A stretch of DNA of 64,000 nucleotides from positions 1,612,001-1,676,000 of the forward strand of contig NC_007948.1 of NCBI RefSeq assembly GCF_000013865.1. Direction: 5' to 3'. The stretch is from Polaromonas sp. JS666. GTDB lineage: Bacteria > Pseudomonadota > Gammaproteobacteria > Burkholderiales > Burkholderiaceae_C. Position 1 is the stretch's first letter, and every line of letters starts with the position of its first letter. Below are positions 34,281 to 44,871 of the stretch, in pieces. Under the pieces are notes generated by a model. The model had not been told where the DNA came from. It saw only the letters and a list, made by a program, of their open reading frames with translations, and made no database searches. A program made the position numbers and the translations under genes.

Positions 34281-34764
34281 TAAGAATCACGTCAGCGAAA
34301 CGCCAGCCACCCAGATGCTCAAGGCCCATCATGTGGCTTTCACCGAGCATCCCTACGACTACGTGGAGCACGGCGGGGCGCAGCACAGTGCCGAGGTGCT
34401 GGACCTGGACCCCTTCACCGTGGTCAAGACGCTGGTCATGCAGGACCAGGACGGCAAGCCCCTGCTGGTGCTGATGCATGGCAACCGCAAGGTCTCGACC
34501 AAAAATCTTGCGCGCCAGATCGGCGCCAAATCGGTCGAGCCCTGCAAGCCTGAAGTGGCGAATCGCCACAGCGGCTACCTGGTGGGCGGTACCTCACCCT
34601 TCGGAACGCGAAAGCCCATGCCTGTCTACATCGAGGAAACCATTCTGGCTTTGCCGCGGATCGCCATCAACGGGGGCCGGCGCGGTTATCTGGTCGGCAT
34701 CGATCCGCAGGTGTGCGTTACGCTGCTGGGTGCAAAATCGGTGCAGTGCGCACTTAGCGAATAG
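34273..34764 (+). CDS. ybaK: Cys-tRNA(Pro)/Cys-tRNA(Cys) deacylase, YbaK family
   Basis: This 163-residue YbaK/EbsC protein clears mischarged Cys-tRNA(Pro). Family signatures include HVSETPATQ near the start, VVKTLVMQD, the substrate-site KVSTKNLARQIG and GYLVGGTSPFGTRKPMPVY. An in-frame TGA at 34264 forces the start to be GTG 34273, or else ATG 34315, which would cut off the conserved HVSETPATQ. GTG 34273 is part of the dispersed repeat, so the repeat supplies the initiation codon. The C-terminal end is followed by three imperfect 12-bp tandem repeats (34763-34798). Confidence 0.9.
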   Translation: MGAKNHVSETPATQMLKAHHVAFTEHPYDYVEHGGAQHSAEVLDLDPFTVVKTLVMQDQDGKPLLVLMHGNRKVSTKNLARQIGAKSVEPCKPEVANRHSGYLVGGTSPFGTRKPMPVYIEETILALPRIAINGGRRGYLVGIDPQVCVTLLGAKSVQCALSE

Positions 34765-34815
34765 CCAGACAAATAACCAGACAAATAGCTAGACGAATAA
34801 CAAGGGGAGAAGACA

Positions 34816-35454
34816 TTGGTTTATGCATACTCACTCGGCGCAACGCTTGCGGCCTACCTGCTCGGCTCGCTGTCTTTTGCGGTCATTGTCAGCAAGGTGA
34901 TGGGCTTGCACGATCCCCGCAGCTACGGCAGCAAAAATCCGGGTGCAACCAACGTGCTGCGTTCAGGCAACAAGGTGGCGGCGGTGGCCACCTTGCTGCT
35001 TGATGGCTTGAAGGGCTGGCTGCCCGTGATGCTGGTCCGGTGGCTGGGTCGCGACTATGGCCTGGGCGACGGCACCGTAGCGGCCGTAGGCTTTGCGGCT
35101 TTTATTGGCCATCTGTACCCGGTGTTTTTCCACTTCAAGGGCGGCAAGGGCGTGGCCACGGCTGCGGGCGTGCTGCTTGGCATCAGCTGGGTGCTGGGTT
35201 TGGCAACCCTGCTGACCTGGGTGATCGTGGCGTATTTCTCGCGCTATTCCTCGCTGGCGTCCCTGGTTGCCGCAGTCTTTGCGCCCCTGTATTACCTCTT
35301 TGGTGACCGGGCCGCGTGGTACGTGGACAAAGGCATCCTGGTCGCCATGTTCGCCATCAGCGCGCTGCTGGTGTATCGCCACCGCGAGAACATCAACAAG
35401 CTGCTGAAGGGCACCGAGTCCAAGCTGGGCTCCTCGGGCAAGACGGCGCGATAG
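34816..35454 (+). CDS. plsY: Glycerol-3-phosphate acyltransferase PlsY
   Basis: This 212-residue inner-membrane enzyme has five or so membrane segments and transfers acyl from acyl-phosphate to glycerol-3-phosphate, the first step of phospholipid synthesis. Conserved motifs are [14 protein letters not shown] (glycerol-phosphate site) and [12 protein letters not shown]. The start is TTG 34816, supported by GGGGAG eight bases upstream. The C-terminal tail is basic and cytoplasmic. Confidence 0.94.
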   Translation: MVYAYSLGATLAAYLLGSLSFAVIVSKVMGLHDPRSYGSKNPGATNVLRSGNKVAAVATLLLDGLKGWLPVMLVRWLGRDYGLGDGTVAAVGFAAFIGHLYPVFFHFKGGKGVATAAGVLLGISWVLGLATLLTWVIVAYFSRYSSLASLVAAVFAPLYYLFGDRAAWYVDKGILVAMFAISALLVYRHRENINKLLKGTESKLGSSGKTAR

Positions 35455-35505
35455 CACCGCAACTGCGCCGGTGCGTGAATGCCGGCGGGTTGTGTGTGGA
35501 CAGGT

Positions 35506-36261
35506 CTAGTACCGCTTGTCCAGCGTCATCTGGTTGTTTTCCCGCCTCATCTGAAAGCGCGTCAGAAAACTGTTGCCCAACAGCAGGAAGGGCATGGGTT
35601 CGGGTGTTACCACAGCCGCCACGTCGTACACCTCCACGTCGCCGATGCGTACCGAGTTGAGCTGGATGCGAAAGCCCTGCGTGTTGCCGTTGGCGGTGGA
35701 GATGCGCACCGGCTGCCCGTTCTTGTAGTTGATGCCCGCACGGTCGGCATCGGCGACGCTCATCGCAATACTGGTGGCACCGGTATCAACCATGAATTGC
35801 ACGGCGCGGCCATTGATCTGCCCGGCGGTCATGAAGTGGCCGCCTCCGCTTTCCGTCAGGATGATGCGGGTGCCCCGGCCCGCCGAGGCGCCGCTGCCGC
35901 CCGTGCTCACCGGTGCGTCACCCACCCGCAGGGTGTGGCGTTTGCCGGATTGCTCAATGACGGCCTGGTCGCCTGAGGTGGAAATGACCTTGACCCCCTG
36001 GTGGGTCTCACCCGCCGCCACAGACTTTGGCGTGCTGCCATCAACCACCAGCAGGGCCTTGCTGCCCATCATGCCGGCCAGCGCCACCGACTGGGCATAA
36101 GCCGCGCCGTGCAGCAGTGTGAACGCCGTCAGCAACCCTGCTACAACGGAAATACGCGAGGAGGGCAAAGTGCGCCGCGCCGGGCCGCCCCAAGCAAGCA
36201 CAGCCCCCTTTTCTTGTGAAAGGGGCAGCGCAGTACGCAAAGCGACAAGCGTGGGGGCCAT
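35506..36261 (-). CDS. Retropepsin-like aspartic protease, periplasmic
   Basis: The C-terminal half is a clan AA aspartic protease domain: FMVDTGATSIAMS carries the catalytic Asp, and FLLLGNSFLTRF follows. It would work as a homodimer. A signal peptide (VVAGLLTAFTLLHGAAYA) precedes the mature part. The only good start, ATG 36261, lies within a dispersed repeat copy, so about 30 residues (MAPTLVALRTALPL and so on) upstream of the hydrophobic core come from the repeat. This gives an unusually long n-region, and a start after the repeat is possible. The gene begins two bases downstream of the yajQ stop. Confidence 0.82.
   Translation of the reverse strand: MAPTLVALRTALPLSQEKGAVLAWGGPARRTLPSSRISVVAGLLTAFTLLHGAAYAQSVALAGMMGSKALLVVDGSTPKSVAAGETHQGVKVISTSGDQAVIEQSGKRHTLRVGDAPVSTGGSGASAGRGTRIILTESGGGHFMTAGQINGRAVQFMVDTGATSIAMSVADADRAGINYKNGQPVRISTANGNTQGFRIQLNSVRIGDVEVYDVAAVVTPEPMPFLLLGNSFLTRFQMRRENNQMTLDKRY
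36170..36261. repeat. Dispersed repeat at the protease gene start
   Basis: The copy contains CGCCGGGCCGCCCCAAGCAA, a CCCCTTTTCTTGTGAAAGGGG hairpin in place of the usual CCCCCTCGGGGGG, and ends ACAAGCGTGGGGGCCATG. On the minus strand the final bases read ATGGCCCCCACGCTTGT, providing the start codon. Confidence 0.8.
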
Positions 36262-36263
36262 GT

Positions 36264-36749
36264 TTAATCCCTGAAATTATCAAAGCTCAGTGGAAGATCT
36301 TTCATGTCCGCCCGGATTAGCGCCATGGCAGCTTGCAGGTCGTCGCGCTTGGCGCCCGTGACACGGACTTTGCCTTCCTGGATGGCAGCCTGCACCTTCA
36401 TCTTGCTGCCTTTGATGAGTTGCTGGATTTTCTTGGCCTGCTCGGTTTCGATGCCGTCACGTACCTTGGTCACCTGCTTGACCTTGTCGCCACCAATTTT
36501 TTCGATCTTGCCGACGTCCAGAAAGCGGATGTCGACACCGGCCTTGGTGAGCTTGTTGCGCAGAACGTCGTTGATCTGGTCGATCTGGAAATCACTATCG
36601 CCCACCAGCGTGATGTCCTTGTCCTTCAGTTCGATCGAGGCGGCGGTGCCCTTGAAGTCAAAGCGGGTTCCGATTTCCTTGCTGGTGTTTTCAACGGCGT
36701 TCTTGACCTTGACCATATCGGTTTCTAAAACGGTATCAAAGGAGGGCAT
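36264..36749 (-). CDS. yajQ: YajQ-family nucleotide / cyclic di-GMP-binding protein
   Basis: This 161-residue protein matches YajQ over its whole length: MPSFD at the start, GTRFDFKGT, and [19 protein letters not shown] in the second ferredoxin-like repeat. Members bind cyclic di-GMP or nucleotides and in plant pathogens act as transcription co-regulators. The retropepsin-like gene follows on the same strand and murB is divergent upstream. Confidence 0.93.
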   Translation of the reverse strand: MPSFDTVLETDMVKVKNAVENTSKEIGTRFDFKGTAASIELKDKDITLVGDSDFQIDQINDVLRNKLTKAGVDIRFLDVGKIEKIGGDKVKQVTKVRDGIETEQAKKIQQLIKGSKMKVQAAIQEGKVRVTGAKRDDLQAAMALIRADMKDLPLSFDNFRD

Positions 36750-36866
36750 GATGCGGGTCTTTGCTGGAAGTAAGAGAAAAGGACAGGTGAAAAAGGGGGG
36801 CGTAGAGGGCGGTAAAAGGGCGGGAAGAGGTGGGGCAGGGGCGGGCAGGGATGAGACAATCCCGTG

Positions 36867-37931
36867 ATGTTAGTCGAGAAAAACGTTCCGCTCCAGCATT
36901 CCAACAGCTTTGGCATTATGGCCAAGGCGCTTTCCCTCGTCCGGGTCAGTGCCGAGTCCGACATTGCCGCCGTGCTGCAGGATGATGCGTTGCGCGCCAT
37001 GTCCAAGTTTGTGCTGGGCGGTGGCAGCAACATCGTGCTGACCGGTGACGTCAAACCCCTGGTGCTCAAGGTGGAGATCATGGGCAAGCGCCTGGTCGGC
37101 GAAACCGCCAAGGCCTGGATCGTCGAGGCCGGGGCTGGCGAGAACTGGCACGATCTGGTCACCTGGACCCTGCAGATGGGCTACCCGGGCCTGGAAAACC
37201 TGGCACTGATCCCCGGCACCGTCGGCGCATCGCCTGTGCAGAACATTGGCGCCTATGGGGTGGAGCTGCAGGACCGCTTCGAGTCGCTCGATGCCGTGGA
37301 CCTGACCACCGGCCAGCGCTTTACCCTCAATGCCGCGCAGTGCGCGTTCGGCTACCGCGATTCCGTGTTCAAACACACCAGCATCGCCACCAGTGCGGGC
37401 ACGCCCGGTTTCGGCTTGGCGGGCAAGGCGCTGATCACCCATGTGCGGTTTTCCCTGCCCAAGGCCTGGAAGGCCGTGCTGGGGTATGCCGATATCGAGA
37501 AAAAGATGCAGCAGGCCGGGGTCCATGCGCCGGATGCGCAGCAAATTTACGACTGGATTTGCGAAATCCGCCGGGCCAAGCTGCCCGATCCGCAGGTCAT
37601 CGGCAATGCCGGCAGCTTCTTCAAGAACCCGACCGTTTCACCCGAGCAGTGCGCCGACATCATCCAGCGCGAGCCCAAAATTGTTCACTACCCGCTGGCC
37701 GACGGCACGGTCAAGCTGGCCGCAGGCTGGCTCATCGACGCCTGCGGCTGGAAAGGCAAATCCGTAGGCAATGCCGGCGTGTACGACAGGCAGGCACTGG
37801 TGCTGGTGAACCGCGGCGGCCCCGGCAACCCGGTGACGGGCGGTGAAGTGATGACCCTGGCCAAGGCCATCCAGACCAGCGTGTACGAACGTTTTGGCAT
37901 CCTGCTGGAGCCCGAGCCGGTGGTGGTCTGA
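36867..37931 (+). CDS. murB: UDP-N-acetylenolpyruvoylglucosamine reductase
   Basis: This 354-residue FAD enzyme reduces the enolpyruvyl group to give UDP-MurNAc for peptidoglycan. The FAD site [34 protein letters not shown] and the catalytic [10 protein letters not shown] are all present. The length fits type I MurB. I use ATG 36867; a GTG directly before it is also possible. Its stop overlaps the start of the next gene (TGATG), so they are translationally coupled. Confidence 0.95.
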   Translation: MLVEKNVPLQHSNSFGIMAKALSLVRVSAESDIAAVLQDDALRAMSKFVLGGGSNIVLTGDVKPLVLKVEIMGKRLVGETAKAWIVEAGAGENWHDLVTWTLQMGYPGLENLALIPGTVGASPVQNIGAYGVELQDRFESLDAVDLTTGQRFTLNAAQCAFGYRDSVFKHTSIATSAGTPGFGLAGKALITHVRFSLPKAWKAVLGYADIEKKMQQAGVHAPDAQQIYDWICEIRRAKLPDPQVIGNAGSFFKNPTVSPEQCADIIQREPKIVHYPLADGTVKLAAGWLIDACGWKGKSVGNAGVYDRQALVLVNRGGPGNPVTGGEVMTLAKAIQTSVYERFGILLEPEPVVV

Positions 37932-38731
37932 TGGACCTTTTCCATCTGAATTTCCGCCGCCGCATCAACGCGCTCGTGTGGGCGCGGCGCGCGGTGGTGC
38001 TGGCCGCGGTGCTCGCGGTATGGGTCTGGCACCGGCATTGGGGCGGGGTGATCGCGCTCGTGGCCGCGGGTCTGGTGCTGGTCGGGTCGCTCCAAGCCTG
38101 GGAGGCTAGTGCGAGGCGCCAATTCATCCGGGAAGCCAGCCTGCCGGGTTTCCTCATCGGCAAACTGCGTGCGGCGCATCCGCAACTGCAGGAGCGCGAT
38201 GCGGAGCTCGTGCTGCGCGGCTTGCGCCAGTTCTTCATGGCGCATCTGCGCAGCAACCGCAAGTTCGTGGCCATGCCCTCGAAAGTGGTCGATACCGCCT
38301 GGCATGAATTCATCCTGCACACCCAGGGTTATCAACGCTGGTGCGCTGCGGCCTTCGGTGGCCTGCTGCATCACAGTCCGGCCGAGGTGCTGGGCCGGGA
38401 CGCGCGCCGCAACGACGGTCTTCGCCGCACCTGGTACTGGGCCTGCAAGGAAGAAAGCATCGACCGGCGCAAGCCGACGCGGCTGCCGCTTCTGTTTGCG
38501 CTAGATGCGAAGTTCGGCGTGCCGGGTGGATTCCAGTATGTGCCGGACTGCCAGGCGATCGACCGGCAGAGCGGGTCGGATGCCCATTGCGGCACCAGTT
38601 TCAGCGACTCGGGCGGCGGTGCGGGGGATGCAGGGGGTTTCGGCGGCAGCGAGTCCAGCGGCGGCGACGGCGGTTCGTCAGGCGATGGCGGCTCGGGCTG
38701 CGGCGGAGGGTGCGGCGGCGGAGGCGACTGA
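37931..38731 (+). CDS. Membrane-anchored protein with glycine-rich C-terminus
   Basis: The 266 residues divide into two N-terminal membrane helices (about residues 17-56), a cytoplasmic domain with VVDTAWHEFILHTQGYQRWC, which resembles the core of glycine-rich-domain proteins of unknown role, and a 55-residue tail of Gly, Ser, Asp and Cys (SGCGGGCGGGGD). The tail resembles other low-complexity GGCGGGCGG ends that may bind metal. The gene is coupled to murB by a one-base overlap. Function is unknown. Confidence 0.7.
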   Translation: MDLFHLNFRRRINALVWARRAVVLAAVLAVWVWHRHWGGVIALVAAGLVLVGSLQAWEASARRQFIREASLPGFLIGKLRAAHPQLQERDAELVLRGLRQFFMAHLRSNRKFVAMPSKVVDTAWHEFILHTQGYQRWCAAAFGGLLHHSPAEVLGRDARRNDGLRRTWYWACKEESIDRRKPTRLPLLFALDAKFGVPGGFQYVPDCQAIDRQSGSDAHCGTSFSDSGGGAGDAGGFGGSESSGGDGGSSGDGGSGCGGGCGGGGD

Positions 38732-38756
38732 TCGCGGCCCCGGCCTCCGCAACGGC

Positions 38757-40124
<1,368 letters not shown>

Positions 40125-40451
40125 TTAACCGAAGTGGCAGATGTAGTGGTAGGCCTCGAAGCCTTCTGCCACGCGGATGTCAAACTTCGCGTTGCCCGGC
40201 ACGCTGAATTTCTCGCCCGCTGCGGATTTGACCCAGCTGTCGCTGCCGGCCAGCCTGTACTCGCAGGCGCCGGCCACGCATTCCATGATTTCCGGCGCGC
40301 CGGTATTGAAGGTCAGGGTGGCGGGAAGAATCACGCCGACGGACTTTTTGGTGCCGTCAGTAAAAGTGATGCCATGGCTCACGCATTTGCCGTCAAAGTA
40401 GACATTGGCCTTGGTGGTAACGCTGATGTTGTCGATTTTTTCGGTAATCAT
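40125..40451 (-). CDS. ppnP: Pyrimidine/purine nucleoside phosphorylase PpnP
   Basis: This 108-residue cupin-like protein matches the PpnP (YaiE, DUF1255) family over its full length, with VYFDGKCVSHGITF, GVILPATLTFNTGAPEIMEC and KFDIRVAEGFEAYHYICHF. Members phosphorolyse several nucleosides. It lies upstream of argG on the same strand. Confidence 0.92.
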   Translation of the reverse strand: MITEKIDNISVTTKANVYFDGKCVSHGITFTDGTKKSVGVILPATLTFNTGAPEIMECVAGACEYRLAGSDSWVKSAAGEKFSVPGNAKFDIRVAEGFEAYHYICHFG

Positions 40452-40592
40452 GAATGGATGGGGGTAAACAGGAAAAACGTCGCAGACAGAGGTTGCTGCG
40501 GTAATCCCTGATTTTAGGTTACCCGGGCCTTGCCCTAGCCCCGTGCCCCACCTCTGCCGAATCCATCTGTCGCTGAAGCCGACAGGGGCATA

Positions 40593-40621
40593 AAAAAGGG
40601 GGCATTCAATGCCCCTTTTTT
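40593..40621. terminator. Bidirectional rho-independent terminator
   Basis: AAAAAGGGG(G)CAT / ATGCCCCTTTTT forms a strong stem with a three-base loop. It can end the glycine-zipper gene transcript. Just beyond it, at 40638-40667, is a threefold 10-bp tandem repeat of CTCAGTTCAA. Confidence 0.85.
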
Positions 40622-40662
40622 ATGATTCGCTGAAAGCTCAGTTCAACTCAGTTCAACTCAGC

Positions 40663-41367
40663 TCAACGCCAGTGATGATGTCCGCCATAGCCCCGGCTGT
40701 AGCCGAAGTTCAGCGAGAGGCCAATGGGTGCGTAATACGGCGCGTAGTAAGGCCGGGCGTAGTAGGCGGGATAAGACTGATACATCACAGGGGCTGTCAC
40801 CACGGGCTGCACGTACACCGGCTGCTGCGGTGCCGGCTGGATGAAGCTCTGCGGCTGCGTGGGCTGTGCCGGTTGGGCGCCGGGCGTTATGGCGCCGACC
40901 GGTGTGACCTGCAGCCGTACATACTGGCCCGGGTCGTTGGCCATCTGCACGTTGTACTGGGTGCCCTGGTATTCGTACACGACGTTGTAGTGGCTGGGCC
41001 GGTTTTCATAGAAGGTCTGCGTGCTGCACTGCTGCACGTTTTGCACCTGGTTGTTGGGCCCCTCGATGCGGTCGCCAATCATGGCACCCCCTACCAGTCC
41101 GATGACGGTGGCCACAGCCCGGCCGCCGCCATTGCCGATGGCGTTGCCGGCCGCGCCACCCGCCAGCGCACCCATCAGGGCGCCCGCGCCCGACTTGGGC
41201 GCCTGCATGATGACCGCCTCGTTGCTGCACACCTGGCGGGGCACGGCAACCTGCTGCACCACCGGTGTGCTGGAAATCACCCGCGCCAGGATGTCGGTGG
41301 CAAAGGCGGGCAGGGCCGCCAGGGTTGCTGCAGCCGCAACGGTGGAAATAACAAATGCTTTTTTCAT
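40663..41367 (-). CDS. Exported glycine-zipper 2TM protein
   Basis: The 234-residue product begins with a signal peptide (MKKAFVISTVAAAATLAALPAFA). Residues 59-105 form the glycine-zipper 2TM domain (GALMGALAGGAAGNAIGNGG, AVATVIGLVGGAMIGDRIEG), which inserts in or along a membrane. The C-terminal third is rich in Pro, Gln and Tyr and ends in GYGGHHHWR. The family occurs in the outer membrane or periplasm; the role is unknown. A ribosome-binding site (AAAAAGGGG) precedes ATG 41367. Confidence 0.86.
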   Translation of the reverse strand: MKKAFVISTVAAAATLAALPAFATDILARVISSTPVVQQVAVPRQVCSNEAVIMQAPKSGAGALMGALAGGAAGNAIGNGGGRAVATVIGLVGGAMIGDRIEGPNNQVQNVQQCSTQTFYENRPSHYNVVYEYQGTQYNVQMANDPGQYVRLQVTPVGAITPGAQPAQPTQPQSFIQPAPQQPVYVQPVVTAPVMYQSYPAYYARPYYAPYYAPIGLSLNFGYSRGYGGHHHWR

Positions 41368-41581
41368 GATTCAACCCCTTTTTCAGCTGGTGGCTGAGTT
41401 TCAAGCGTTTGCCGCCTTGTACCCGGTCCCGAACAATCGCCCTGCGGGAGGCAAGGACTGTTCGCCGGAGCGGCGGCTCAGGCAATTACCCTGATTTTAG
41501 TGAATCAGAGCCGTTTTGGCCGGCAGAGTTCTGCAAATTCACTGTAAAGCTGGCTGGCAGTCGCCTTGGCTGCCGCAGTCG

Positions 41582-41932
41582 TCAGGTGCGCACCCGCGCA
41601 GCCCAGCCGGCCACATCAAACCCCAGCGTGATGCCCGTGTCCCACTCTACGACCGGGCGCTTGATGACGCTGGGATTGGCCCGCATCAGCGTCTGGGCGG
41701 TAGCGGCGTCGTGCACGGCCGCCTGCGTCGCCGGGTCCAGTTTGCGCCAGGTGGTGCCCTGCCGGTTGAGCAGCTTGTCCCAACCCGCCGCCTGGGTCCA
41801 CACTGCGAGTCTTTCTGGCGGGACGCCCTGTTTTTTAAAGTCGTGGAACTGGTAGTTCACGCCCTGGGCGGTGAGCCAGGCGCGTGCCTTTTTGACAGTA
41901 TCGCAGTTGGGAATGCCGTAGAGGATGATCAT
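41582..41932 (-). CDS. ArsC/Spx-family thiol reductase, YffB type
   Basis: The 116-residue product has a thioredoxin-like fold with a single active Cys in YGIPNCDTVKKA (Cys 10) and the ArsC signature region VIKRPVVEWDTG, where Arg would bind the oxyanion. YffB-type proteins have ArsC similarity but no demonstrated arsenate role and may be glutathione-dependent thiol reductases. Start ATG 41932; longer upstream frames run through unrelated DNA. No ars genes are near. Confidence 0.88.
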   Translation of the reverse strand: MIILYGIPNCDTVKKARAWLTAQGVNYQFHDFKKQGVPPERLAVWTQAAGWDKLLNRQGTTWRKLDPATQAAVHDAATAQTLMRANPSVIKRPVVEWDTGITLGFDVAGWAARVRT

Positions 41933-42149
41933 CTGTTTATTCTTGCAGAGTGTTAGAGGAATTTGGCTTTTTACCCTGATTCGACGGGGACCAGAAGCTA
42001 TCAAATAAATAGCTGATCCGGTGGATTCCGGCAAACCGGGACGCCCGCGACGGTGCCGTCGGTTGATGGTGGGCCAACACTGGAATAATGCCAGCACGCC
42101 CCTGCAGTAGCCCGTAGCTGTTGCGGCCTTTTCCCTGCCCCCATTTTGA

Positions 42150-43151
<1,002 letters not shown>

Positions 43152-43187
43152 ACGAGCGCTGGATGAGGCGTCTCGCGTTAGCAGGGG

Positions 43188-43274
43188 CCGCCGGTCCGGC
43201 TTTGCCGGCCGCAGGCGCCGCCCCCTGCAAGGGGGGAGGACCCTACACGCAGTGAGGGTCAACGGGGGTGTGCC
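43188..43274. repeat. Dispersed repeat, second subtype, before folC
   Basis: CCGGTCCGGCTTTGCCGGCC leads into CCCCCTGCAAGGGGGG-type inverted arms and ends ACACGCAGTGAGGGTC, AACGGGGGTGTGCC. It ends at the first possible folC start codon. Confidence 0.6.
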
Positions 43275-43301
43275 ATGGCTTGCGCGACAATGCGGGCCTG
43301 T

Positions 43302-44780
43302 ATGGAACAACTCAAGACACTGCAAGACTGGCTGGCCCACTGCGAGCGCCTGCACCCCAAAAGCATCGACATGGGGCTGGAGCGGGTGCAGGCCGTGGCC
43401 AGGCGCATGGGGCTGGCGTTTGCCTGCCCCGTCATCACGGTCGCCGGAACCAATGGCAAGGGCTCGACCTGCGCGATGCTCGAAGCCATCCTGCTCGAGG
43501 CGGGCTACCGCACCGGCGTTTACACCTCGCCGCACCTGGTGCATTTTGAAGAACGCTGCAGGGTCCGCGGCGACATCGTCAATGCGACTGATTTGGTCGC
43601 AAACTTTGCCCGTGTTGAAGCGGCCAGGGTCCAGAACGGCGATGAAATCTCGCTGACCTACTTTGAATTCACCACGCTGGCTATCCTGCAGCTGCTGGCC
43701 GATGCGAAGCTGGACGTTGTCATCCTGGAAGTGGGGCTGGGCGGCCGGCTGGACGCTGTCAACATCCTGGACACCGACTGCGCCGTGATCACCAGCATCG
43801 ACCTGGACCACATGGAGTTTCTGGGCAACGACCGCGAGAGCATAGGCCGGGAGAAAGCCGGCATCATGCGCGCCGGCAAGCCGGTGGTGGTGAGCGACCC
43901 GGTGCCGCCGCAAAGCATTCTTGACCATGCCGCCGCACTGGGCGCTGACCTGTGGCGCTTCGGCCAGGACTTCAATTTTTCGGGCGACAAGCAGCAATGG
44001 AGCTGGGTGGGGCGTGCGGACACCGGGCCGCCCCAAGGCAGCACAGCCCCCTCGGGGGGCAGCGCAGTACACGAAGTGACAAGCGTGGGGGCCAAAGTGC
44101 GCCGCGCCGGGCCGCCCCAAGCAAGCACAGCCCCCTCGGGGGGCAGCGCAGCACACGAAGTGGCAAGCGTGGGGGCCAAAACATACCGCAGGTATGCCGG
44201 GCTGGCTTACCCGGCACTGCGCGGCGCCAACCAGCTGGTCAATGCCTCTGGTGTGCTGGCGGCGCTGACGGCCCTGCGCGATCGCCTGCCGGTGACGGCC
44301 CAGGCGGTGCGCAATGGCCTGTCCATGGTCGAGCTGCCAGGGCGTTTCCAGATCGTTCCGGGCCAGCCCACGCTGGTGCTGGACGTGGCGCACAACCCGC
44401 ATTCGGTGGCGGCCCTGGCCGAAAACCTGGACGCCATGGGCTTTTACCCCTGCACCCATGCGGTGTTTGGCGCCATGGCCGACAAGGACCTGGCACCCAT
44501 GCTGGCGCGGGTCGGCCCGCTGATCGATAAATGGTATTTCACTGATTTGCCCACGGCCCGGGCCGCGAGCGGCGAAGAGCTGGCGGCGAAATGGCAGGCG
44601 GTGGAAAGCCGGCCCGACGTGACCGCCACCACGCACAAAGACCCCGAACTGGCGCTGCAGGCCGCCGTGAGGGCTGCAGGGCCCGCTGATAGAATTGTGG
44701 TGTTCGGCTCGTTCTACACGGTGGGCGGTGTTTTGAAGGGCGGGGTGCCGCGCCTCATGGCCCCGCACCTGGCTTCTTGA
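43302..44780 (+). CDS. folC: Folylpolyglutamate/dihydrofolate synthase with a repeat-derived insert
   Basis: FolC adds glutamate to dihydropteroate and to folates. The ATP loop VAGTNGKGSTCAML, the YTSPHLVHFEERCR segment and the C-terminal LDVAHNPHSVAAL are intact. I chose ATG 43302 (MEQLKTLQDWL), where family members begin; ATG 43275 is an alternative inside repeat-flanking DNA. About 56 codons at 44014-44180 are two tandem copies of the dispersed repeat read in frame (APSGGSAVHEVTSVGAK, APSGGSAAHEVASVGAK). Without them the protein would have a normal length of about 436. The reading frame is maintained, so the gene is probably still functional. Confidence 0.93.
   Translation: MEQLKTLQDWLAHCERLHPKSIDMGLERVQAVARRMGLAFACPVITVAGTNGKGSTCAMLEAILLEAGYRTGVYTSPHLVHFEERCRVRGDIVNATDLVANFARVEAARVQNGDEISLTYFEFTTLAILQLLADAKLDVVILEVGLGGRLDAVNILDTDCAVITSIDLDHMEFLGNDRESIGREKAGIMRAGKPVVVSDPVPPQSILDHAAALGADLWRFGQDFNFSGDKQQWSWVGRADTGPPQGSTAPSGGSAVHEVTSVGAKVRRAGPPQASTAPSGGSAAHEVASVGAKTYRRYAGLAYPALRGANQLVNASGVLAALTALRDRLPVTAQAVRNGLSMVELPGRFQIVPGQPTLVLDVAHNPHSVAALAENLDAMGFYPCTHAVFGAMADKDLAPMLARVGPLIDKWYFTDLPTARAASGEELAAKWQAVESRPDVTATTHKDPELALQAAVRAAGPADRIVVFGSFYTVGGVLKGGVPRLMAPHLAS
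44014..44180. repeat. Two tandem dispersed-repeat copies inside folC
   Basis: Copy 1 spans 44014-44096 and copy 2 spans 44097-44180. Each has GGGCCGCCCCAA, a CCCCCTCGGGGGG palindrome, CACGAAGTG and AAGCGTGGGGGCCAAA. The second copy is exactly 84 bases, that is 28 codons. Confidence 0.9.
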
Positions 44781-44871
44781 TGCCGGATAAACCTGTCTGA
44801 CCCGGGGCCTGTGATGCCTGGAAATGCAGACCGACAGCCCACGTTAACCGTCAACGGATTCAAGCCACACC

